From Paenibacillus ihbetae (lineage in GTDB: Bacteria; Bacillota; Bacilli; Paenibacillales; Paenibacillaceae), in the NCBI RefSeq assembly GCF_002741055.1, contig NZ_CP016809.1, positions 6,116,501 to 6,180,500 on the forward strand: 64,000 nt of DNA, in the 5' to 3' direction. The translations under genes were made by a program, and so were the position numbers. The notes beneath the pieces were generated by a model. The model saw nothing but the letters and a program-made list of their open reading frames with translations. It was not told the DNA's origin and ran no database searches. Positions 33,294-42,589 of this stretch are shown here, in pieces; the stretch's first letter is position 1; the number at the start of each line of letters is the position of its first letter.

Positions 33294-34334
33294 ATGAATA
33301 AACCATTTAAAGTCGTTGTTGCCGGTTGCGGCCATATGTCGAATACATGGGTGGACTATGCAAAAGGAAGAGCGGATACCGAAATCGTAGGTCTGGTGGA
33401 TATCCAGGAATCCTTCGCCCGAGCCATGGCTGACCGCCACGGTTTAGGCTGCCCGGTATTTACCGATGTCACCGACGCAATTGAATCGACCGGAGCCAAT
33501 GTGGTATTTGACGTAACGGTCCCTGCCAGCCATTTCGCGATCAGTACTGCCGCCCTGAAGCAAGGATGTCATGTTTTTAGTGAAAAACCGCTTGCTGAAT
33601 CCATGCCGGAATGTCTGGAAATCGTGCGTCTGGCGCAAGACACGGGGCGAACGCATGCCGTGATGCAAAATCGCCGCTTTGATCCGCGCATACGGGCATT
33701 CAAGGAACTGATTGACAGCGGTTCCATTGGGAAGCCGGGCTTTATGGCTGCCGATTTTTTCCTGGGTCCGCATTTCGGCGGATTCCGGGATGTTATGGAT
33801 AGTCCACTTCTGCTGGATATGGCGATCCACACATTCGACCAGGCGCGCTTGATCAGCGGAGCGGATCCCGTATCTGTATACTGTCACGAATTCAACCCGC
33901 CGGGGTCATGGTATGCCGGCAATGCGATGGCCGTATGCATCTATGAGATGTCGGATGGTTCAGTATTCAACTACCGCGGCTCTTGGTGCGCGGAAGGGGT
34001 TCAGACCTCATGGGAAGCCGCTTGGCGGGTGACGGGGGAGATGGGCACCGCCATCTGGGACGGACATGACGAGATTTATGCGGAGGTTGTCGCTGCCAGC
34101 GATCAAACGGGCGAGTTTATCCGGAAATATGAGCGCATAAACGGAGTGCTCCCGGAGATGGCGAAGACCGGTCATCATGGCTGTTTGGAGCATATGTTCG
34201 ATTCCCTTATGAGCGGGACGAAGCCGGAAACCGACTGCAGCGATAATATTTACAGCATGGCTATGGTTCTCGCCGCCTTGGAAAGCGCCAAGACAGGCCG
34301 CAAAGTGATGATATCGGATGTTCTGGGAGCTTAA
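33294..34334 (+). CDS. Gfo/Idh/MocA-family oxidoreductase
   Basis: The 346-residue protein has an N-terminal Rossmann fold (VVVAGCGHMSNTWVDYA), the conserved EKPLAESM motif with the catalytic Lys, and the C-terminal GFO_IDH_MocA sheet domain (HTFDQARLISG). It would oxidise or reduce a sugar or cyclitol with NAD(P). It starts the plus-strand operon shared with the GH2 gene 24 bp downstream. The substrate is unknown. Confidence 0.92.
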   Translation: MNKPFKVVVAGCGHMSNTWVDYAKGRADTEIVGLVDIQESFARAMADRHGLGCPVFTDVTDAIESTGANVVFDVTVPASHFAISTAALKQGCHVFSEKPLAESMPECLEIVRLAQDTGRTHAVMQNRRFDPRIRAFKELIDSGSIGKPGFMAADFFLGPHFGGFRDVMDSPLLLDMAIHTFDQARLISGADPVSVYCHEFNPPGSWYAGNAMAVCIYEMSDGSVFNYRGSWCAEGVQTSWEAAWRVTGEMGTAIWDGHDEIYAEVVAASDQTGEFIRKYERINGVLPEMAKTGHHGCLEHMFDSLMSGTKPETDCSDNIYSMAMVLAALESAKTGRKVMISDVLGA

Positions 34335-34358
34335 TAAATCGCGGAGGAGGAATTCAAG

Positions 34359-36038
34359 TTGATCAGGCTATTCAATACGCATCATATCCGTAAGATCGAG
34401 GAGCTGGAGGGGATGTGGGAATTTGCGCCTGCTGCCGCTCCCGGGGAACGTCCGGAAGCATTTCCTTATAAGCTCCCCGTTCCGGGTTGCTGGGAAATGC
34501 ATCCCCAATTCGGAATCTACAGGGGGACGGGAGTCTACAGAAAACGGATAAAGTTAACAGAGAAGACCCATTTACGCTTGGTTTTTAAAGGAATCAGCCA
34601 CACGGCTCATGTTTACTTTGATGAGCTTCTGGTCGCCCGTCATTACAATGCGTACACCGCTTTCGATGCGGTCATCCCTGAGGTCGAGGCGGGGGAGCAT
34701 GAGCTTCTGGTCTATTCCGATAATGCTTTCAGCGAAGCTTCCGCGCTTCACGTTCCCAACGATTACTATACATACGGGGGAATTATCCGGCCTGTCGTTC
34801 TTGAACAGATTGGGGACCTCTATATCGAGAATGTCATGTTTACTCCTCAGAGAGACGAAGGCGGCTGGCAAGGGCAATGGAAGGTGATCATACGGAATAT
34901 CGGTCAAGTGGCTAAAAAGGCAGATGTCCAAGGATGTCTGGCAGGTGTAAGCTTGCCCCTGGGCAGCAGTGTCGTCGGTCCGGGCGAGCGAGAGGAGCTT
35001 TGCGTGACGTTGCCATACCCCGCTGTACAGGAGTGGTCGCTGGAGCAGCCGAATCTCTACGAGCTTCGAGCTGTGCTAACGGTTGACGGATCCGATTGTG
35101 ACGATTGGATCGACCGGATCGGTTTCCGCGAAATAACGACCCGTCATGGCAAACTTCAACTGAACGGACGTGAGCTGGTGCTCAAAGGAGTGAATCGCCA
35201 TGAGGACCATGCGCTGGCAGGGGCGGCATTTCCAATTCAGCTGATGGCAAAGGACCTTGAGCTTATCGCTGATCTGGGGTGCAATGCGGTTCGAACAAGC
35301 CATTATCCATATGATGAACGTTTTCTGGATATGTGCGATGAACGAGGAATCGCGGTGTGGGAGGAGAACCATGCCCGAGGGTTATCCTTGGAGCAGATGA
35401 TGAATCCGAATTTTGCTTGGCAAAGCGAGCAGGTTACCCGGGAGATGGTGGAGCAGCACTTCAATCACCCTTCCATTCTGATCTGGGCGGTGCTGAATGA
35501 ATGCGCCAGCGATACCGAAGCAGGCAGGTTGCATTACGAGAAACAGCTGACTCTTATAAAAGAATTGGATACAAGCCGCCCACGCTCCTTTGCGTCTCAT
35601 CATCGGGATCTGGAACTGTGCTTTGATTTGGCGGATATCGTGTCGTTTAATCTCTATCCCGGTTGGTATACGGATGAAGATCCTGGCGAACTGGCGGATC
35701 AGGCAAGAGCTTGGGCCGATGCACTCGGCGGGAGAGGCAAACCCATGATACTCAGCGAATTCGGGGCAGACGGCTTCTATGGCTTTCGAAGTCCAAATCG
35801 GGAGAAGGGCTCCGAGGAGCGGCAGGCTGATATTTTGCGCAGCAACCTGGAGGCGTACATGGGCCGAGACTATATTTCCGGTATGTTTATCTGGCAATTC
35901 AGCGACTGCCGGGTCACTGAGGGGCTGGGGTGGCTGCTATCCCGCTCATGCACCCGAAACAGCAAAGGCCTGGTCGACGAGTATCGCCGTCCCAAGCTTG
36001 CCTATGAGATGGTAAGGAGAATTTTTAGAGAGAAATAA
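34359..36038 (+). CDS. Glycoside hydrolase family 2 enzyme
   Basis: The 559-residue protein has the GH2 jelly-roll (residues 15-150), immunoglobulin-like (150-260) and TIM-barrel domains. The acid/base Glu381 is in VLNECAS and the nucleophile Glu467 in ILSEFGADG; RHEDHALAGAAF-like and SHYPYDERFLDMCDE segments are typical. It is closest in layout to beta-glucuronidases and short beta-galactosidases. There is no signal peptide, so imported glycosides would be cleaved. The start is TTG with GGAGGAGG upstream. It is co-transcribed with the preceding oxidoreductase. Confidence 0.9.
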   Translation: MIRLFNTHHIRKIEELEGMWEFAPAAAPGERPEAFPYKLPVPGCWEMHPQFGIYRGTGVYRKRIKLTEKTHLRLVFKGISHTAHVYFDELLVARHYNAYTAFDAVIPEVEAGEHELLVYSDNAFSEASALHVPNDYYTYGGIIRPVVLEQIGDLYIENVMFTPQRDEGGWQGQWKVIIRNIGQVAKKADVQGCLAGVSLPLGSSVVGPGEREELCVTLPYPAVQEWSLEQPNLYELRAVLTVDGSDCDDWIDRIGFREITTRHGKLQLNGRELVLKGVNRHEDHALAGAAFPIQLMAKDLELIADLGCNAVRTSHYPYDERFLDMCDERGIAVWEENHARGLSLEQMMNPNFAWQSEQVTREMVEQHFNHPSILIWAVLNECASDTEAGRLHYEKQLTLIKELDTSRPRSFASHHRDLELCFDLADIVSFNLYPGWYTDEDPGELADQARAWADALGGRGKPMILSEFGADGFYGFRSPNREKGSEERQADILRSNLEAYMGRDYISGMFIWQFSDCRVTEGLGWLLSRSCTRNSKGLVDEYRRPKLAYEMVRRIFREK

Positions 36039-36042
36039 ATAT

Positions 36043-36071
36043 TTGACTGAGTGGTACACAAATCCTATAAT
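36043..36071 (+). promoter_or_regulatory. Promoter of the TetR gene at 36112
   Basis: TTGACT and TATAAT are separated by exactly 17 bp, beginning five bases after the GH2 stop codon. Confidence 0.75.
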
Positions 36072-36111
36072 CGAATCAACGAACCGATTTCATTATAGAG
36101 GGATGAGTGTT

Positions 36112-36702
36112 ATGAGCACGAACGGAAGACCCCGCGAGTTCAAGGATGAAGCAGTGATTGATGCAGCGATGGAGGTATTTTGGGAAAAAGGGTACGAAGC
36201 GAGCTCCACCCAAGAGCTGTGCGAGCGGACGGGTCTGGGCAAAGGGAGTCTCTACAATGCCTTCGGCAGCAAGCACGAGCTGTTCGAGCAGGTGCTTCGG
36301 CGATACAGTCGGATCGGTCTGGAACGATCCATCGAAATCCTTGGCCGTCCCATTCCGGTGAAGGAGCGGCTGCGGGCGCTGTTCATGTGGGCGATCGATA
36401 TGGATTTTGCGGATCCGAATCACCGGGGGTGCCTGGCTGTCAATGTCAGCATGGAGAGGGCCGGCAGAGATCCGATGGTCGAGCGGACCTTCGGCGAATA
36501 TCTCCAGACGCTGGAAAAGCACATCATCGCAGCCATTGAAGCAGGCATTCAATCCGGTGAGATCAGCGGCAAGCACTCGGCCATTAAGCTGGCACAGCTT
36601 TTTTTAAGCAGCTATTACGGTCTTCGGGTACTGAACTCCGCTACCTTGAATCGTGATCGGGCCCTTCAAATCGTCGAGAGCACGCTGGATGTCATGTTTT
36701 AA
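36112..36702 (+). CDS. TetR/AcrR-family regulator
   Basis: The 196-residue protein has the TetR HTH (TQELCERTGLGKGSLYNAFGS) at about residues 33-53 and a C-terminal helical ligand domain. The ATG at 36112 has AGAGGG about 10 bases upstream; the ATG at 36103 is too close to it. It has its own promoter directly after the GH2 gene. It may control the neighbouring OYE gene on the other strand. Confidence 0.9.
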   Translation: MSTNGRPREFKDEAVIDAAMEVFWEKGYEASSTQELCERTGLGKGSLYNAFGSKHELFEQVLRRYSRIGLERSIEILGRPIPVKERLRALFMWAIDMDFADPNHRGCLAVNVSMERAGRDPMVERTFGEYLQTLEKHIIAAIEAGIQSGEISGKHSAIKLAQLFLSSYYGLRVLNSATLNRDRALQIVESTLDVMF

Positions 36703-36730
36703 ATGAACGAACCTTACAGGATATGCTGAA

Positions 36731-36775
36731 ACAGGGAGCGGCTGAAATCGGTGGATTTCGATAGCCGTTCCCTGT
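36731..36775. terminator. Long hairpin between converging TetR and OYE genes
   Basis: ACAGGGAGCGGCT / AGCCGTTCCCTGT with an inner GAAATC/GATTTC pair. There is no long T-run, but the position between converging genes suits a two-way terminator. Confidence 0.65.
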
Positions 36776-36793
36776 GCTGTTATCGATGTCCAT

Positions 36794-37774
36794 TTAAGCA
36801 TGAAGAAGCATTTTCTCAACGAAACGGGCATCTTCCATTAACGGTCTCCCAATAGCGATTGCGTCTGCTAATTGATCTGCTAGAATGAAATTGGCGAAAG
36901 CTTGCGTGCGAATGTTCCCGACTGCAATCACTGGAAGCTTAACATACTGCTTAATCAGCGACGCATAGGGCAATTGGTAACCTTCCGGCGTCGCTAACGG
37001 AGCGTTCGGAACCAGTCCTCCCGAAGATACATGGACCGCATCTAATTTGGATTCCAGATAAGTCAGTGCCGTCGCCACTTCAACCGGCGTTAGTCCGCCT
37101 TCTGCAAAATCGGATGCGGATACTCGCAGCTGCACCGGATAATCGGGTCCGACTTCGGCACGGATCGCCTCCAGCACCTCGTTAAGGATGCGGACCCTGT
37201 TCTCCAGACTGCCGCCGTAATGATCCTTTCTCATGTTCGATAGCGGGGACAGGAATTGATGCAGAAGGTGTCCATGTGCAGCATGAAGCTCGATTCCGTC
37301 AAAACCGGCCTCCAAGCTTCTTCGGGCTGCCAGGCGGTATCGCTCGGTTTCCGTCCGGATATCGTCGAGGCTCATGGCAAGGGGAACGCCGTATTCCTCA
37401 TCATAGGCGATAGCGCTCGGTCCCATAAGCTTGCTCGTCAGGGATGGCCAAGACTTCCGGCCGCCATGCGTTAATTGAATAAAGACGGGGGTCCCTTTCT
37501 GATGAACAGCCTCCACGATCCGACGAAGAGGCTCAACGTGCTGATCGGTGAAGATGCCGATATCGTCGGGAAAAAGACGTCCGTTCGGAGATACGCCGGT
37601 CGACTCGATGATAACGAGGCTGACATCCTCGGCGCGGTCAGCGTAATGTCTGACGTGATAATCGGTCGCAAAGGCTTCGGCGGTGCCCTGGTTTTGCTGC
37701 ATTGGCGCCATGATGATCCGGTTTCTTAGCGTTAAGCTTCCAATCTGTATGGGATTGTGCACATAGGTACTCAT
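36794..37774 (-). CDS. OYE-family NADH:flavin oxidoreductase, intact copy
   Basis: The 326-residue FMN-dependent TIM-barrel enzyme has the family start PIQIGSLTLRNRIIMAPMQQ, the substrate-binding His pair in ELHAAHGHLLHQFLSPLS, and phosphate binding in the VGNIRTQ and AIGRPLMED segments. It would reduce activated double bonds. It is divergent from an Lrp regulator (37953), mirroring the broken pair at 21064-22689. AGGAGG precedes the ATG. Confidence 0.92.
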   Translation of the reverse strand: MSTYVHNPIQIGSLTLRNRIIMAPMQQNQGTAEAFATDYHVRHYADRAEDVSLVIIESTGVSPNGRLFPDDIGIFTDQHVEPLRRIVEAVHQKGTPVFIQLTHGGRKSWPSLTSKLMGPSAIAYDEEYGVPLAMSLDDIRTETERYRLAARRSLEAGFDGIELHAAHGHLLHQFLSPLSNMRKDHYGGSLENRVRILNEVLEAIRAEVGPDYPVQLRVSASDFAEGGLTPVEVATALTYLESKLDAVHVSSGGLVPNAPLATPEGYQLPYASLIKQYVKLPVIAVGNIRTQAFANFILADQLADAIAIGRPLMEDARFVEKMLLHA

Positions 37775-37918
37775 TTTCGTGTTCCTCCTTAAGTATGGAT
37801 ATGGATTGAATTATGACTTGTGGATTCATTGTACGTTCAAATCGAGTATATTTACATAAGGAACTCAAGGTATTCGGAGTGAAATACTTAGAAATTAAAG
37901 TTCATTCGTATCGGCTAA

Positions 37919-37931
37919 TTAGAAATTCTAA
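37919..37931. promoter_or_regulatory. Palindrome before the second Lrp gene
   Basis: TTAGAA-A-TTCTAA is a perfect inverted repeat, and a related half (TTAGAAATTAA) lies at 37889. This is a likely operator for the Lrp regulator in the 178-bp space between the two divergent genes. Confidence 0.45.
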
Positions 37932-37952
37932 ATGACTGGCAAAAGGAGCGAG

Positions 37953-38372
37953 ATGATGGATCAGATCGACCATAGCATACTGAAATTGCTGGCGAACAAT
38001 GCGAGAATGTCGTACTCCGAATTGGGACGGCACATCAATATGACTCAGCCCGCGGTAACGGAGCGGGTACGAAGAATGGAAGAGAAAGGCGTTATCAAGG
38101 CATATCGGACGATTCTTGCGCACGATAAGATGGGAAAAGGCGTGACGGCGTTTATTCTAATCCAGGCCGGTTCATGCGATAAGCTGCTGGATTTTTGCAG
38201 GCAGGCAGACGAGGTTGTAGAGCTGTACCAGGTGAGCGGGCAATATAACTATCTCATGAAGATCATGACGGAATCCATGCAGTCCCTAGAAGCGTTCATT
38301 ATGACATGCAGCGCATACGGGCACACCACGACGATGACCGTATTATCCTCCCCGATCGAATTCAAAGATTAA
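37953..38372 (+). CDS. Lrp/AsnC-family regulator, second copy
   Basis: The product is about 139 residues, with an AsnC-type HTH (MSYSELGRHINMTQPAVTER) and a RAM domain (QVSGQYNYLMKIMTES). The ATG at 37953 follows AAAGGAG. It shares its pattern with the regulator at 21064 (QPAVTERVR, SGQ-NYL) and sits divergently from an intact OYE gene. The palindrome at 37919 supports control of the shared intergenic region. Confidence 0.9.
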   Translation: MMDQIDHSILKLLANNARMSYSELGRHINMTQPAVTERVRRMEEKGVIKAYRTILAHDKMGKGVTAFILIQAGSCDKLLDFCRQADEVVELYQVSGQYNYLMKIMTESMQSLEAFIMTCSAYGHTTTMTVLSSPIEFKD

Positions 38373-38501
38373 GAGGACCGATAAATAAATTTCCATTATT
38401 CTACACAACCTATTCCATGGCTTTGTGCGGCAGGGTACCCGGCAAACATGACGTTTGCTTCCGAGGATGATCGTACTGTTTCGGATGGAGGCGGATAGAT
38501 A

Positions 38502-40508
38502 ATGGAAATTTTTCTGATGATTTTGATGTTTCTCGTGCTAATCGGCATTTCTAACATGATCCACCGGTTCGTCCCATTTGTGCCTGTGCCTCTGATCCAG
38601 ATCGGCCTTGGGATCGGCGCGGCATATGTCAGGTCATTTCACCATGTCCCGCTGAATCCCGAGTTGTTCATGGTTCTATTCATCGCCCCGCTGCTGTTTA
38701 ACGACGGGAAACGAACGCCTCGCAAAGAGCTCTGGAAGCTCCGCTCATATATCTTGCTGCTCGCGCTCGGCCTGGTCTTCGCCACGGTACTGCTTGCGGG
38801 TCCGTTTATCCACTGGCTGATTCCGACCATTCCGTTATCGGCTGCCTTTGCGCTTGCGGCGATTCTGTCGCCTACCGATGCCGTAGCCGTCAGCTCTTTA
38901 TCGGGAAGGGCCAAGCTTCCGCCCAAAATCATGCATTTGCTGGAAGGCGAAGCTCTGATGAATGATGCTTCCGGCCTCGTCGCCTTCAATTTTGCGATTG
39001 CGGCAACGGTGACCGGCTATTTTTCGCTGCCGAAGGCAATAGGAAGCTTCTTCGTCATCGCGGTGGGTGGGTTGGCGATCGGTGCGGCGCTTGGTTTTGC
39101 CGTTATCTGGTTCAGGATGCTGCTGCGAAGACTCGGGATGGAAGACGTGACGCTGCATATGCTTGTGATCATTCTGACGCCGTTCGTCATCTATTTGATC
39201 GCCGAGGAATTTCATCTATCCGGCATCTTGGCCGTCGTTGCGGCGGGGGTTACCCATGCGGTGGAGAGGGACCGGATGCGGTCCGCCTCAATGAGGCTGC
39301 GTGTCGTATCGGACAGCACCTGGTCCGTCATTTTGTATACGCTAAACGGCCTTGTCTTTCTGCTGCTCGGTCATGAAATTCCCGGGGTCATCAATCAGAT
39401 TTGGAGCGATCCCGCCTACAATAACGGCCAGGTTATCGGATATATCGTATTAATTACAGCCGTGCTTCTTGTGCTTCGGTTTGTATGGGTATGGCTCTCC
39501 ACAAACCGGAATGTCAAATCCGCGCTTCTGACCGCGTTATCAGGGGTAAGAGGAGCTCTGACGCTTGCCGCCGCTTTTTCGATTCCGTTAACGCTTGCGG
39601 ATGCGAGTCCGTTCCCGGAGCGGGCGCTTATTCTGTTCATTTGCGCGGGTGTTATATTGCTGACCCTTCTTATGGCCAGCAGCCTGCTTCCACTGCTTAC
39701 GAGGGAGAAGCATAAGGCGACCACCGGGCAGGAAGCTCACGATCGGGAAGCGAGAATCCGGGTTCTGGAAGCAGGCTTGCAGACGGTGCGGGAAGAAATG
39801 AACGACGAAAACAAGGAAGAGGCTCTTCAATTAATGCTTGTCTACACCCGGAAGCTTCAGCATACCCGACTATCGGGAACGGGCGATATCCAAGGTGCCT
39901 GGAAAGCTACGATCGCAATAAGGAAAATGGGGCTGGAGGCCGAGCGTGCCGTCGCCGAGCAATGGTTGAGAGATAAACGGATTGCTCCAAGGGTTGCCGA
40001 GAAATTTATCGCCTCCTTGAACAAAGTCGAGCTGCTTCTTACGAGCCGTTACAGGCCCCGTTTGACCATGAAATCGCTGTGGAGGCATGTCATGCGCCTC
40101 TTGAAGGGAGGGGGGCGACCGAAGCAGCCGGCCATGTCAACGGATCATCCGGATTGGGAGGAGTATAAGAAGCTCAAGCTCGCAGCCATTCACACGGCTA
40201 TTAATAAGCTCGAAGGATTGGAACGAACGGAGAGGCCGGCAGCGCTGCAGGCTGTCGTGGCGGATTACCGGGCGATGGAGCTCTACCTGTGCAATGACCG
40301 GATGTGGAGCCGTACGGTCCGCAAGATGAACAGTGAGCGAAGAGAGCTGGAGCTGAAAGCCATCCAGGCTGAGCGAAATGAGATTCAGAGGCAGTTCGAA
40401 GAGGGAGAGATTGACCGGACGCTGGCAAGCCACTTCAGAATGGATGTTAATTATCGGGAAGCCAATTTGTTTGAAACGCAAGCGATGGATCAGGGCGAGA
40501 GCTTATGA
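38502..40508 (+). CDS. nhaK: Na+(K+)/H+ antiporter, CPA1 family
   Basis: The 668-residue protein closely follows Bacillus NhaK (YvgP, about 670 residues). It has roughly 12 membrane helices with the ion-site motif LSPTDAVAVSSLSGR and EGEALMNDASGLVAF, then a long charged cytoplasmic C-terminal domain of about 260 residues. It exchanges sodium or potassium for protons. GGAGG precedes the ATG. It is alone in its direction except for the Rrf2 gene that starts 78 bp after its stop. Confidence 0.9.
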   Translation: MEIFLMILMFLVLIGISNMIHRFVPFVPVPLIQIGLGIGAAYVRSFHHVPLNPELFMVLFIAPLLFNDGKRTPRKELWKLRSYILLLALGLVFATVLLAGPFIHWLIPTIPLSAAFALAAILSPTDAVAVSSLSGRAKLPPKIMHLLEGEALMNDASGLVAFNFAIAATVTGYFSLPKAIGSFFVIAVGGLAIGAALGFAVIWFRMLLRRLGMEDVTLHMLVIILTPFVIYLIAEEFHLSGILAVVAAGVTHAVERDRMRSASMRLRVVSDSTWSVILYTLNGLVFLLLGHEIPGVINQIWSDPAYNNGQVIGYIVLITAVLLVLRFVWVWLSTNRNVKSALLTALSGVRGALTLAAAFSIPLTLADASPFPERALILFICAGVILLTLLMASSLLPLLTREKHKATTGQEAHDREARIRVLEAGLQTVREEMNDENKEEALQLMLVYTRKLQHTRLSGTGDIQGAWKATIAIRKMGLEAERAVAEQWLRDKRIAPRVAEKFIASLNKVELLLTSRYRPRLTMKSLWRHVMRLLKGGGRPKQPAMSTDHPDWEEYKKLKLAAIHTAINKLEGLERTERPAALQAVVADYRAMELYLCNDRMWSRTVRKMNSERRELELKAIQAERNEIQRQFEEGEIDRTLASHFRMDVNYREANLFETQAMDQGESL

Positions 40509-40585
40509 AGCTCCCGCCTATTCAGCTTGAAGGGATGTGTGCATTACGATACAATATGGAGAAAGCACAAGAAAGGGGTAGGATC

Positions 40586-41041
40586 ATGAGTATACAAAAA
40601 GCAGCGGACAAAAAAGCGCCGATGGCCTGCCCGTCCACGTATAAAACCTTTAGTCTTGCCGTGCAGGCATTGGTGGCCCTTGAGCGTCATTCGGGGAAAT
40701 GCTCCAGCGGCGACCTGGCATCTTATCTGCACTTGGAGTCAACGTTAATCAGGCGCATCCTGAAGACGCTCGCCCAAGAGAACCTGATCGAATCACGCGA
40801 AGGACGAGACGGCGGCTATAGGCTGAAGAAGGACGCCAAACAGATAACGCTGGCCGAAGTATATACGGCCCTTCAGGTTCACAGCTCGCTGAGCGACAGC
40901 ATGCTGGATGCAACGGCAGGGCATTGTTTTGCCGATCAGATCAGAGAATCCTTCTCCGATATTCTGTCCGAGATTGAAGAGAACACGCTCAGTGTGTTGA
41001 GATCCCGCACGATCGCGGATATCGTCGAGCGGTCGGTATGA
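40586..41041 (+). CDS. Rrf2-family regulator
   Basis: The 151-residue protein has the Rrf2 winged helix (TFSLAVQALVALERHSG, SGDLASYLHLESTLIRRILKTL, GRDGGYRL). It has only two cysteines (in MACPSTY and at CSSG) and one later Cys, not the three-Cys Fe-S cluster set of IscR. The ATG at 40586 has AAAGGGG upstream. The nitroreductase promoter with palindromic sites follows directly, making that gene the likely target. Confidence 0.88.
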   Translation: MSIQKAADKKAPMACPSTYKTFSLAVQALVALERHSGKCSSGDLASYLHLESTLIRRILKTLAQENLIESREGRDGGYRLKKDAKQITLAEVYTALQVHSSLSDSMLDATAGHCFADQIRESFSDILSEIEENTLSVLRSRTIADIVERSV

Positions 41042-41060
41042 ATTTCATTCAATGAAGTAG

Positions 41061-41089
41061 TTGACAATTAATGGTCGCTGAATTATACT
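41061..41089 (+). promoter_or_regulatory. Strong promoter of the nitroreductase gene
   Basis: TTGACA and TATACT are separated by 17 bp, both near consensus. Confidence 0.85.
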
Positions 41090-41143
41090 GTGCATAAATC
41101 ATCACAGTTTACTCGCGATATAAACTGTGCATTTAAATGCACA
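41087..41143. promoter_or_regulatory. Two palindromic operators at the nitroreductase promoter
   Basis: ACTGTG...CACAGT (41087-41108) covers the -10 end and start point. TGTGCATTTAAATGCACA (41126-41143) is a perfect 18-bp palindrome in the leader. Both share CTGTGCAT, so one repressor, probably the adjacent Rrf2 protein, could bind both. Confidence 0.65.
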
Positions 41144-41164
41144 ATATACAATGGAGGGAATACC

Positions 41165-41803
41165 ATGTCAACTCTAACGAAACCTGATTTTCACACCGTT
41201 GTTGCAGAACGTCATTCGGTTCGTGCCTACGACCCGACTGTAAAAATCCCAAGAGAAGAAATGGAAGAAATGCTAAAGGAAGCTTCGCTGGCCCCGTCAT
41301 CGAGCAACCTTCAGCCTTGGCGCTTTCTCGTCATCGATAAGCCGGAGCTGCTGGAGAAGCTGCATCCGATCGCGAACAATCAGGCGCATGTGCTGCAGGC
41401 ATCCGCAGTGATTGCCGTGCTTGGGGATATGAAATGGTATGAGAAGGGCGAAAAAATTTATACCATGTCCCAGGAAGCGGGATATATGACCGAAGAGGTC
41501 AAGCAGCGTTTTATTTACACGGCGGAAAACATTTATGCCGGCATGGACAAGGACGTTAAAGAAAGCATCGTGGATATCGATGCCGGCCTCATTTCCATGC
41601 AGCTCATGCTGGTTGCTCGTGCGAGAGGTTATGATACGGTGCCGATGGGCGGTTATGACAAAGAAAAATTTGTCGAGGCTTTCCAAGTTCCTTCCCAGTA
41701 CCGGAGTATTATGCTGATCGCGATCGGGAAAGCGGCAACGCCGGCCCGTCCGACCGTACGGCTTCCGCTTGAAGATATTGCTTTCTGGAATGAAATGAAT
41801 TAA
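41165..41803 (+). CDS. Nitroreductase-family FMN oxidoreductase
   Basis: The 212-residue protein has the nitroreductase FMN-binding start ERHSVRAYDP and the SLAPSSSNLQPWRFLVI motif, and ends with IAIGKAATPARPTVRLPLEDI. It would reduce nitro or quinone compounds with NAD(P)H. GGAGGGA precedes the ATG. The strong promoter with two operators and the upstream Rrf2 gene indicate induction by electrophile or redox stress. Confidence 0.92.
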   Translation: MSTLTKPDFHTVVAERHSVRAYDPTVKIPREEMEEMLKEASLAPSSSNLQPWRFLVIDKPELLEKLHPIANNQAHVLQASAVIAVLGDMKWYEKGEKIYTMSQEAGYMTEEVKQRFIYTAENIYAGMDKDVKESIVDIDAGLISMQLMLVARARGYDTVPMGGYDKEKFVEAFQVPSQYRSIMLIAIGKAATPARPTVRLPLEDIAFWNEMN

Positions 41804-41830
41804 TCGCTTGTCACTAAATCAGAGACGCAA

Positions 41831-41867
41831 AAAAACAGAGGTTCGCAGTTGACCTCTGTTTTTTTGG
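41831..41867 (+). terminator. Terminator of the nitroreductase gene
   Basis: AAACAGAGGT / ACCTCTGTTT stem ending in seven T. Confidence 0.92.
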
Positions 41868-41904
41868 GTGGAATTGTTTGCATCATTCGCATATTTTCCG
41901 ACGA

Positions 41905-42522
41905 TTAAGCTTTCTTAGCACCGTCAAGGAACAGATCCACGATATCAACCGCCATATCATGCGGGGACGCATAACCGCTTCTCGTATCTTCTCGGTTGCC
42001 CAGCATGAGGATTGCGGAAAAGGCTTGCGCCATTAGCATCGCGTTGCCTTGCCGAAGCTCTCCCTGTGCCATGGCTTGGCTGAAACGTTCGGCGATGATT
42101 TCATGCAATCGCTGCTCTGCCCGGCGAATCGTTGTCAGCTGCTCCTCGCTTAAGAATGGCTCTGCTTCACGCAGCATGGTCTCCATTTCTGCATGGGGGC
42201 GGGAAATTTTGGTTTCGGCAATGCCAATCAGGCCAGCTCTAAGCGTATCGCTCTCCGAAAGAAAGCGACGGGTCGACTCGAAAGCCTTCTGAAGCATCGT
42301 TGTCACCGCTATTTTAAACAGTTCGGGTTTGCTTGTGTAATGGTAATATATCGAAGCCTTCGTCACCTGACAAGTTTTCGCAATCTGCTGAAGGGATACC
42401 GATTCATAGCCGTTCTCCATAAACATTGTGGAGGCGACTCTTAGTATCGTTTCTTGGACGGGTGTTTCGTCGGCAGCCGCTTTCGGACGTCCGGGATTCC
42501 GTGGATTATGTATCTTCGACAT
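41905..42522 (-). CDS. TetR/AcrR-family regulator next to a dead efflux gene
   Basis: The 205-residue protein has a TetR HTH (SLQQIAKTCQVTKASIYYHY) and a helical ligand domain. The ATG at 42522 is chosen for AGGAGG just upstream; the frame extends to 42555. A symmetric ATGAT...ATCAT element near 42545-42562 may be its operator. It is divergent from a decayed MMPL-type pump gene, probably its former target. Confidence 0.9.
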   Translation of the reverse strand: MSKIHNPRNPGRPKAAADETPVQETILRVASTMFMENGYESVSLQQIAKTCQVTKASIYYHYTSKPELFKIAVTTMLQKAFESTRRFLSESDTLRAGLIGIAETKISRPHAEMETMLREAEPFLSEEQLTTIRRAEQRLHEIIAERFSQAMAQGELRQGNAMLMAQAFSAILMLGNREDTRSGYASPHDMAVDIVDLFLDGAKKA

Positions 42523-42589
42523 GATGACCTCCTGCCTATAGTGTATGATAAACAACGATCATTTTCAAAATAAACGTTCAACCTGTCGA

